DNA of 64,000 nucleotides from contig NZ_VOHB01000006.1 in NCBI RefSeq assembly GCF_007859295.1, positions 62,001 to 126,000 of the forward strand, in the 5' to 3' direction. The DNA comes from Planococcus sp. CPCC 101016 (lineage in GTDB: Bacteria; Bacillota; Bacilli; Bacillales_A; Planococcaceae). How positions within the stretch are numbered: the first letter of the stretch is position 1; each line of letters opens with the position of its first letter. A model generated the notes under the pieces. It ran no database searches. It saw nothing but the letters and a program-made list of their open reading frames with translations, and had not been told where the DNA came from. Shown here piece after piece: positions 58,882 to 64,000 of the stretch. The position numbers and the translations under genes were made by a program.

Positions 58882-59658
58882 ATGGACACAATTCATTACG
58901 AACAGCGAAACAATTTAGCATTTATCACATTAAATCGTCCCGAAGCATTAAATGCCTTCAATTACGACATGCTTCTCGAACTTGGCCAGGTAGTGGAAGC
59001 AATCCGCATCAACCCGGATATCCGCGTCGTCGTATTTACTGGCGCAGGCGAAAAAGCTTTCAGTGTAGGAGCCGACTTGAAGGAACGCAAGAACATGACC
59101 GATGATTTGGTCAAACGCAATATTTTCAAAATTGGCGAGGTGTTCTCCACAATCGAAAACCTCCCTCAGCCCACCATCGCTATGATCAATGGCTTTGCGT
59201 TCGGAGGCGGCATGGAGTTGGCACTCGCCTGTGATTTCCGGATAACCGCTGATGATACTTTATTAGGGCTGACGGAAACCAGCCTGGGGATTATTCCAGG
59301 CGCTGGCGGCACGCAACGGTTGCCTCGCTTAATCGGTGAATCCAAAGCATTGGAACTGATTTTGACCGCTCGTCGCTTGAAATCGGCTGAAGCGCTGGAA
59401 TATGGTCTAGTAACGCGTGTGGCAGCGCCTGACGAGCTCGCTGAAGTAACAGGAGCCTTTGCCGATTCAATTCTTGCTAACGGACCCATTGCTCTGCAAC
59501 AGGCAAAATTCGCAATTAAGAATGGCATGAATACAGATTTGCAGACTGGCCTCCACATCGAACGCAAAGCCTACGAAATCACCATACCAACAGAAGACAG
59601 GGTCGAAGCACTTGCCGCTTTCGGCGAGAAACGCAAACCTGTATTTAAAGGGAAATAA
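58882..59658 (+). CDS. Enoyl-CoA hydratase/isomerase family protein
   Basis: A 258-residue crotonase. Oxyanion-hole segments GAGEKAFSVGADLKE (near 65) and INGFAFGGGMELALACD (near 100), the catalytic Glu in LTETSLGIIPGAGGTQ, and a normal crotonase length. Start at 58882 with GGGGG 5 bases upstream. It catalyses hydration of 2-enoyl-CoA in fatty-acid or branched-chain acid degradation; the exact substrate is unknown. Divergent from the ABC1 kinase gene, own terminator. Confidence 0.9.
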   Translation: MDTIHYEQRNNLAFITLNRPEALNAFNYDMLLELGQVVEAIRINPDIRVVVFTGAGEKAFSVGADLKERKNMTDDLVKRNIFKIGEVFSTIENLPQPTIAMINGFAFGGGMELALACDFRITADDTLLGLTETSLGIIPGAGGTQRLPRLIGESKALELILTARRLKSAEALEYGLVTRVAAPDELAEVTGAFADSILANGPIALQQAKFAIKNGMNTDLQTGLHIERKAYEITIPTEDRVEALAAFGEKRKPVFKGK

Positions 59659-59660
59659 AA

Positions 59661-59694
59661 AAAACAGAGCGGCTTTTATCAGCCGCTCTGTTTT
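59661..59694. terminator. Bidirectional terminator
   Basis: A 14-bp stem (AAAACAGAGCGGCT/AGCCGCTCTGTTTT) between the convergent hydratase and S9 peptidase genes. Confidence 0.85.
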
Positions 59695-59700
59695 TTGTTT

Positions 59701-61677
59701 TTACAGATATTTTTCCATCCAACCTGTGATCTGCTCTAAACGGGCAAAGCGTAGATTCGGTTTGCCCGTCCGTGACAAATTGTGGTCAGCTTCTGGGAAT
59801 CGGACAAACTCTGTTTCTTTCCCCATACTCTTCAATGTCACATACAATTGCTCTGATTGCTCGATCGGGCAGCGGTAATCATTTTCGGAATGAAGGATCA
59901 GCAGTGGCGTCTCCACATTTTTGGCGTACTTCAATGGCGAGTGCTGCCATAGCTTATCCACATCCGTCATATCTGCACCAATTTGCCAGTCGCTGAAGTA
60001 ATAGCCAATATCTGAAACGCCGAAGAACGATATCCAGTTAGAAATCGAGCGCTGCGTCACTGCTGCTTTGAAGAGGTTCGAATGACCGACGATCCAATTG
60101 GTCATAAAGCCGCCGTAGCTTCCTCCGGTAACTCCAAGGCGATCAGCATCGATCCAATCGTTCGCTTCCACGATTTGATTGACCGAATTCATGATATCTT
60201 CGTAATCGCCGCCACCGTAATCGTTGCGGACCGCATCGACGAATTCCTGGCTGTAGCCGTGACTGCCGCGCGGATTGACATAGAGAACACCAAATCCGCG
60301 TGCTGCCAGCAATTGCATTTCATGGACAAAGGTGTTTGCATACATTGCATGCGGACCCCCATGAATATTAACGACCAACGGATATTTCTCACCTTCTTGA
60401 TATCCATATGGTTTAATCAGCCAGCCATGGACCTCCCAGTCTTTTGCACCTTTTGAAATGATAGGTTCTGCCTCAACCAGTTCAGTCTGCTCCAGGAATG
60501 CTTGATTGAATGAAGTCAGCACCTGACGCTCACCTGAAGCAATCTTTAGCCGGTACAGTTCTCCGGGATTGATTGGATTGCTGATTGCTGCCACTGCGAA
60601 TTCGCCATCCTGCGAAACATCATAGCCATAAATATGTTCCATGTCAGGAGACGCCGGGAAAATCATGCCGTCAAGTGAAGCGAAATACAAGCGTACATCA
60701 CCCATAGTAGACACTTGAAAGTAAAGATGATCATCTTTTGTCCAGACAACCTCCGGTGCACTCGCCCCTTGTTGATGATCCGCCACTACATAATCACCGA
60801 CAGGTGCATCCAAGCTTTCGGTCAAGCAAATACGGGTTTGTGCTTTCAAATCCGACACAAAAACTTCTGTATGCGTCGCATTTTCATATTGCCGGGTGCT
60901 CCCAACAAAAGCTATCTTTGAATCGTCATGCGAAAAAGCTGCACCGCCGAAATAACCTTCTTCTTCTATTAATACTGTTTCTTCTTTTGTATCGATGTCA
61001 TATAAATAAAGAGGCTGTCGGAATACAAAATCCAGATTCTCTTCACGTGTCACACCATAAATCATTTTCTTTCCATCATGTGATAGGTCTTCCAAGCTGT
61101 AATGAAAGTTCCCTTCGGTCAATTGCTCGACTTTCTTTGAAGTGATATCCACTGATCCGATGTGTCGATGAAACTCTTTAGGCAGTAAGCCCATCCCATC
61201 CATCTTGTACTTCATTTTATCGACATGATAGGGTTCCGGCAGCTTCTTTTCTTCTTTTTCTTCCTTATCGGTAAAGGTTTTACCTTCTTTTGCCAAGGCA
61301 TTAAACCAAATTTTTGTTCCGCAAGGAGACCACACAAAGCCATTGATCCCTTTTTCAAAATCAGTCAGTGAACGCGCTTCTCCGCCATCTGCTGAAATTA
61401 CGAATAATTGATTTTTTTCATCCCGATCCGATAAAAAGGCTACAGCAGTACCATCAGCAGACCACCGCGGCGAACTTACCCGTTCTTTGCCATATGTCCA
61501 CTGGCTTTGCTGTCCTGTTTCCAGGTCGATATGATGAAGGTGGGATCGATATGTATTTTCTTCCTCATCAATTTGAGTATGAACAAATAACGCTCTTTTT
61601 CCGTCCGGTGAAATCCGCGGATCTGTTACTGAAACCAACTCTGCTAAATCGTTAATTTCCATTGCTTTTTTCGCCAT
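59701..61677 (-). CDS. S9 family (prolyl oligopeptidase-like) peptidase
   Basis: A 658-residue serine peptidase/acylaminoacyl-peptidase. N-terminal beta-propeller (WD40-like repeats such as RISPDGKRALFVHT and PRWSADGTAVAFLSDRD) and C-terminal alpha/beta hydrolase: LVVNIHGGPHAMY, nucleophile GVTGGSYGGFMTNW, acid LHSENDYRCPIEQ and His in PEADHNLSRTG. No signal peptide. ATG 61677 has GAGGAGG upstream; the frame to 61758 has none. Probably cytoplasmic peptide turnover. Confidence 0.92.
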   Translation of the reverse strand: MAKKAMEINDLAELVSVTDPRISPDGKRALFVHTQIDEEENTYRSHLHHIDLETGQQSQWTYGKERVSSPRWSADGTAVAFLSDRDEKNQLFVISADGGEARSLTDFEKGINGFVWSPCGTKIWFNALAKEGKTFTDKEEKEEKKLPEPYHVDKMKYKMDGMGLLPKEFHRHIGSVDITSKKVEQLTEGNFHYSLEDLSHDGKKMIYGVTREENLDFVFRQPLYLYDIDTKEETVLIEEEGYFGGAAFSHDDSKIAFVGSTRQYENATHTEVFVSDLKAQTRICLTESLDAPVGDYVVADHQQGASAPEVVWTKDDHLYFQVSTMGDVRLYFASLDGMIFPASPDMEHIYGYDVSQDGEFAVAAISNPINPGELYRLKIASGERQVLTSFNQAFLEQTELVEAEPIISKGAKDWEVHGWLIKPYGYQEGEKYPLVVNIHGGPHAMYANTFVHEMQLLAARGFGVLYVNPRGSHGYSQEFVDAVRNDYGGGDYEDIMNSVNQIVEANDWIDADRLGVTGGSYGGFMTNWIVGHSNLFKAAVTQRSISNWISFFGVSDIGYYFSDWQIGADMTDVDKLWQHSPLKYAKNVETPLLILHSENDYRCPIEQSEQLYVTLKSMGKETEFVRFPEADHNLSRTGKPNLRFARLEQITGWMEKYL

Positions 61678-61814
61678 TCCATTTCCTCCTCGGATCCGAT
61701 TATTTCGTAATTCGTAATACTGCTCTTTAACTATAATAAAAAATGTCAGTTTTTTCAATCAATTTCTAATAAGCACTACTATAAAAACAGATATGCTTTC
61801 TTCTTTAAGCACGA

Positions 61815-61844
61815 AAAGGCTCCGAGATAAATCTCGGAGCCTTT
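61815..61844 (-). terminator. Terminator of lcfB
   Basis: A 14-bp perfect stem (AAAGGCTCCGAGAT/ATCTCGGAGCCTTT) with short T run, downstream of lcfB. Confidence 0.7.
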
Positions 61845-61887
61845 GCTCAACGATTGAAAAATAACTTTACATTTCCAGGTTAACAAA

Positions 61888-63441
61888 TTACTTTTGCATT
61901 GCCTGGTCTTTCAACGACCGGCGCAATATCTTCCCAGTTGTATTTTTCGGTAATTCTTCTAAAATCTCAATCTGTTTCGGAACTTTATATTTTGCTAAAT
62001 GCTCTGAACAATATGCCTTCAAGTTCTCTATTGAGACACTTTGATCTTTCAGCACTACATAGGCACTGACTTCCTCACCAAAATCCGGATCCGGCAAACC
62101 GACAACTGCTGCTTCTAAAATTGCTGGATGAGCGAATAATACTTCTTCGACTTCACGCGGATAGACATTGTATCCGCCTACGATGATCATGTCTTTTTTG
62201 CGGTCAACTATATAAAAATAGCCCTCTTCGTCGATTCGTGCCAAATCACCGGTATACAACCAACCATCACGAATTGCCACAGCCGTTTCTTCCGGCATCT
62301 TATAATATCCCTTCATGACATTCGGTCCACGAACAATCAATTCACCGACTTCATTCGGAGCCACTTCTTCACCTAATTCGTTGACGACTTTATTCTCGAC
62401 ATTGATGATCGATGTACCAATCGAACCCGCTTTCCGTTCACGATCGATTGGGTTGAAGCAAGTGACCGGTGAAGCTTCCGACAGGCCGTAGCCTTCAGAA
62501 ATTCGAACATTAAATTTATCTTCGAAACTATGCAGCAAGGCAACCGGCATTGCCGAACCGCCGGAAACCGCCAAGCGGACAGAAGCGAAATCTGCAGGAT
62601 CCACATCCGGCAACTGGTTCATAAAGTTGAACATTGTCGGTACACCTGCAAAGACGCTCGCTTTATGAGTTTTGATGGCATCGAATACCTCTTTCGGATT
62701 GAAGCGCGGCACCAGAATAATCGTAGCGCCTTGCAATAAAGGTGCGTTTACGACAACGGTCAACGCGAACACATGAAATACCGGCAAAGTGGCTATGACC
62801 CGGTCATTTTCACCAATCTGCAGGTATTCCCCTACATCACGAGCATTCGAGTAGAGATTCTGATGCGTCAGCATGGCTCCTTTCGGTTTTCCAGTAGTGC
62901 CGGACGTATATAAAATAACTGCATTATCATCTGCTTCGACTTCAGCAAATCCAGTATGCTCTTTTGACTTGCCAAGCAGGGTCGTAAATGAATGGACTTT
63001 GTCTTTCACTGCTTCAGGCAATTGTGCCATTTTCTCCAAAGCGGATGAATCTGTTTCGCAAATTACGTATGACTTTACTGCGGGTAGCGCTTTGTGAGCT
63101 TTTTCAATCAACGGAAGTAAAGCATCAAGTGCGACAACTACCTTAGCGTCACTATTGTTGACTATGTAAGCGATTTCATCTGGAGTATAAATTGGATTGA
63201 TCGGAACTGCAGTAGCGCCTAAACGCATTGTGGCATATAAAGAAATCAAAAAATGTGGTGTGTTGCTCAAAAGAAATGCGACATGGTCCCCTTTTTCCAC
63301 GCCTAACTCTACTAAAGATCCGGCAAAAGCAGCAACCGACTGATCGAATTCCATATAGCTTGTATCTTTCCCCATAAAGCTATATGCGACTCTAGAAGAA
63401 TCCTGCTCAGCAATTTGATGAACACGTGTCATTAAATTCAT
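61888..63441 (-). CDS. lcfB: Long-chain acyl-CoA synthetase LcfB
   Basis: Activates long-chain fatty acids with ATP and CoA, 517 residues. ANL signatures: VILYTSGTTGKPKGAMLTH (P-loop near 180), SEGYGLSEASPVT, WLYTGDLARIDEEGYFYIVD, the hinge RKKDMIIVGGYNVYP and the catalytic Lys in KNTTGKILRRSL. Very similar over long stretches to B. subtilis LcfB as recalled. Start 63441 has GAGGG 6 bases upstream. A FadR-type palindrome sits 20 bases upstream. Confidence 0.93.
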   Translation of the reverse strand: MNLMTRVHQIAEQDSSRVAYSFMGKDTSYMEFDQSVAAFAGSLVELGVEKGDHVAFLLSNTPHFLISLYATMRLGATAVPINPIYTPDEIAYIVNNSDAKVVVALDALLPLIEKAHKALPAVKSYVICETDSSALEKMAQLPEAVKDKVHSFTTLLGKSKEHTGFAEVEADDNAVILYTSGTTGKPKGAMLTHQNLYSNARDVGEYLQIGENDRVIATLPVFHVFALTVVVNAPLLQGATIILVPRFNPKEVFDAIKTHKASVFAGVPTMFNFMNQLPDVDPADFASVRLAVSGGSAMPVALLHSFEDKFNVRISEGYGLSEASPVTCFNPIDRERKAGSIGTSIINVENKVVNELGEEVAPNEVGELIVRGPNVMKGYYKMPEETAVAIRDGWLYTGDLARIDEEGYFYIVDRKKDMIIVGGYNVYPREVEEVLFAHPAILEAAVVGLPDPDFGEEVSAYVVLKDQSVSIENLKAYCSEHLAKYKVPKQIEILEELPKNTTGKILRRSLKDQAMQK

Positions 63442-63460
63442 TTCCATCCCTCTTTCGTGT

Positions 63461-63478
63461 TGAATGAATACTCATTCA
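63461..63478. promoter_or_regulatory. FadR (TetR-type) operator of lcfB
   Basis: TGAATGAATACTCATTCA is an inverted repeat matching the Bacillus FadR site (TGAATGA-N4-TCATTCA). FadR represses beta-oxidation genes and is released by long-chain acyl-CoA. It lies just upstream of the lcfB ribosome binding site. Confidence 0.8.
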
Positions 63479-63528
63479 TATTTTTTGCTGTTTTCATTAT
63501 AAAATAAATCTTCAGACAATACAACAGA

Positions 63529-63546
63529 CACCGTAAAATTACGGTG
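63529..63546 (-). terminator. Possible terminator of the FtsX-like gene
   Basis: CACCGTAA/TTACGGTG stem with the TAA stop inside, followed by TCTGTTGTATT; weak T run. Confidence 0.45.
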
Positions 63547-64000
63547 CCTGAAGATGGGCGACATAGCGCCAGCGTATCAAGAAAAAATAGAGAATTTGTG
63601 CAACCGTAAAGCCGCCTAACACAATAGCCATTTCAATAAGAATTGATAGTTCGGCAAATTCCTCCCAAACTACTTGAAGCGATATAAAAGCAAAAGCACT
63701 GTGCAGCAATGCAAGGCCCCAAGGCAAAAAGAATTGAGGAATTAGTTGGCGATTGACAATTTTCCCAAGTTCCCTGTCTGTCATTCCTAAGCGAATTAGC
63801 AGTTTATACTGTTTTCGATCCCGTTCAAGCCCCGTATACAATTTAAAATAGATAAAACTTCCGGCTGCCAGAAGAAAGACAGCTGCTACCATGACCCCAA
63901 TAAACAACAGCAATGCAAACGAAGATTTAAACCATCGGTAATCATCTCCTGGGTTTTCAAAGAAAAAATTCACCCCGCTGAAGTCTGCGTTTTCTACAGC
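63539..64000 (-). CDS. FtsX-like permease, C-terminal part (BceB type), cut by window
   Basis: The last 153 codons of an ABC permease; the frame is open to base 64000 without a stop, so the true start lies beyond the window. Three membrane segments (LLLFIGVMVAAVFLLAAGSF, the segment before FISLQVVW, and IEMAIVLGGFTVAQILYFFL) and the cytoplasmic stretch ERDRKQYKLLIRLGMTDREL are the C-terminal FtsX fold of bacitracin-export permeases. Its ATPase would lie beyond the window. Confidence 0.8.
   Translation of the reverse strand, partial: AVENADFSGVNFFFENPGDDYRWFKSSFALLLFIGVMVAAVFLLAAGSFIYFKLYTGLERDRKQYKLLIRLGMTDRELGKIVNRQLIPQFFLPWGLALLHSAFAFISLQVVWEEFAELSILIEMAIVLGGFTVAQILYFFLIRWRYVAHLQAP

Overview
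The window is chromosomal DNA from a low-to-moderate G+C Gram-positive bacterium of the Bacillales, most likely Planococcaceae (Planococcus or a close relative). This is inferred from gene order and protein character: the series hprK-lgt-yvoD-ppaX-yvoF-his operon-yvcD-trxB-yvcI-rapZ-yvcK-whiA-crh, clpP, cggR-gapA-pgk-tpiA-gpmI-eno-secG-est-rnr-smpB-ssrA and uvrB-uvrA-yvlB closely follows Bacillus subtilis, and comK, CtsR-, CggR-, FadR-, LexA- and Fur-like sites are present. Most genes lie on the minus strand. Layout from left to right: a 5'-3' exonuclease cut by the window edge, a BCCT osmolyte transporter with a striking two-tier leader palindrome, a SurA-like lipoprotein and a GNAT acetyltransferase (1-4287). 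Next come two neighbouring kinase-like genes, each broken by one in-frame stop codon (4323-6107). A five-gene nickel/peptide-type ABC importer follows (6366-11502), behind a strong promoter with a Fur-like operator. From 11770 to 12840 the 3' end of ssrA and its terminator are duplicated about 970 bp apart. The two copies bracket an AT-rich stretch with one small lysine-rich ORF and a dispersed GC-rich repeat, probably the remains of an element inserted at ssrA. The intact tmRNA is at 12793-13143. From 13229 to 24614 lies the translation-quality-control and glycolysis block: smpB, rnr, est and secG, then the cggR-gapA-pgk-tpiA-gpmI-eno operon with its CggR operator. Further GC-rich repeats lie between secG and eno. 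A glutaredoxin, a TPM/LemA pair, a tRNA-Arg(CCG) and clpP lead to the crh-whiA-yvcK-rapZ-nudix cluster, trxB, yvcD and the complete eight-gene histidine operon (34043-40406, most junctions overlapping). After yvoF-ppaX-yvoD-lgt-hprK, an accessory block on both strands (44585-49389) holds a cell-wall amidase, a Tet(M)-like GTPase without the usual Tet(M) loop, a DUF1801 protein, an M20 peptidase and a two-helix potassium channel. The right part carries yvlB, uvrA, uvrB (SOS site), an IDEAL protein, comK, an ABC1/UbiB kinase, an enoyl-CoA hydratase, an S9 peptidase, lcfB (FadR site) and the end of an FtsX-like permease cut by the window edge. I found no CRISPR array, prophage, defence island or clearly new multi-gene system. 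The most unusual signals are the ssrA duplication with its relic insert, the twin nonsense mutations in adjacent kinases, the Fur-like site in front of a nik-type importer, the Tet(M)-like GTPase with a replaced domain-IV loop, and the nested palindrome before the BCCT gene.
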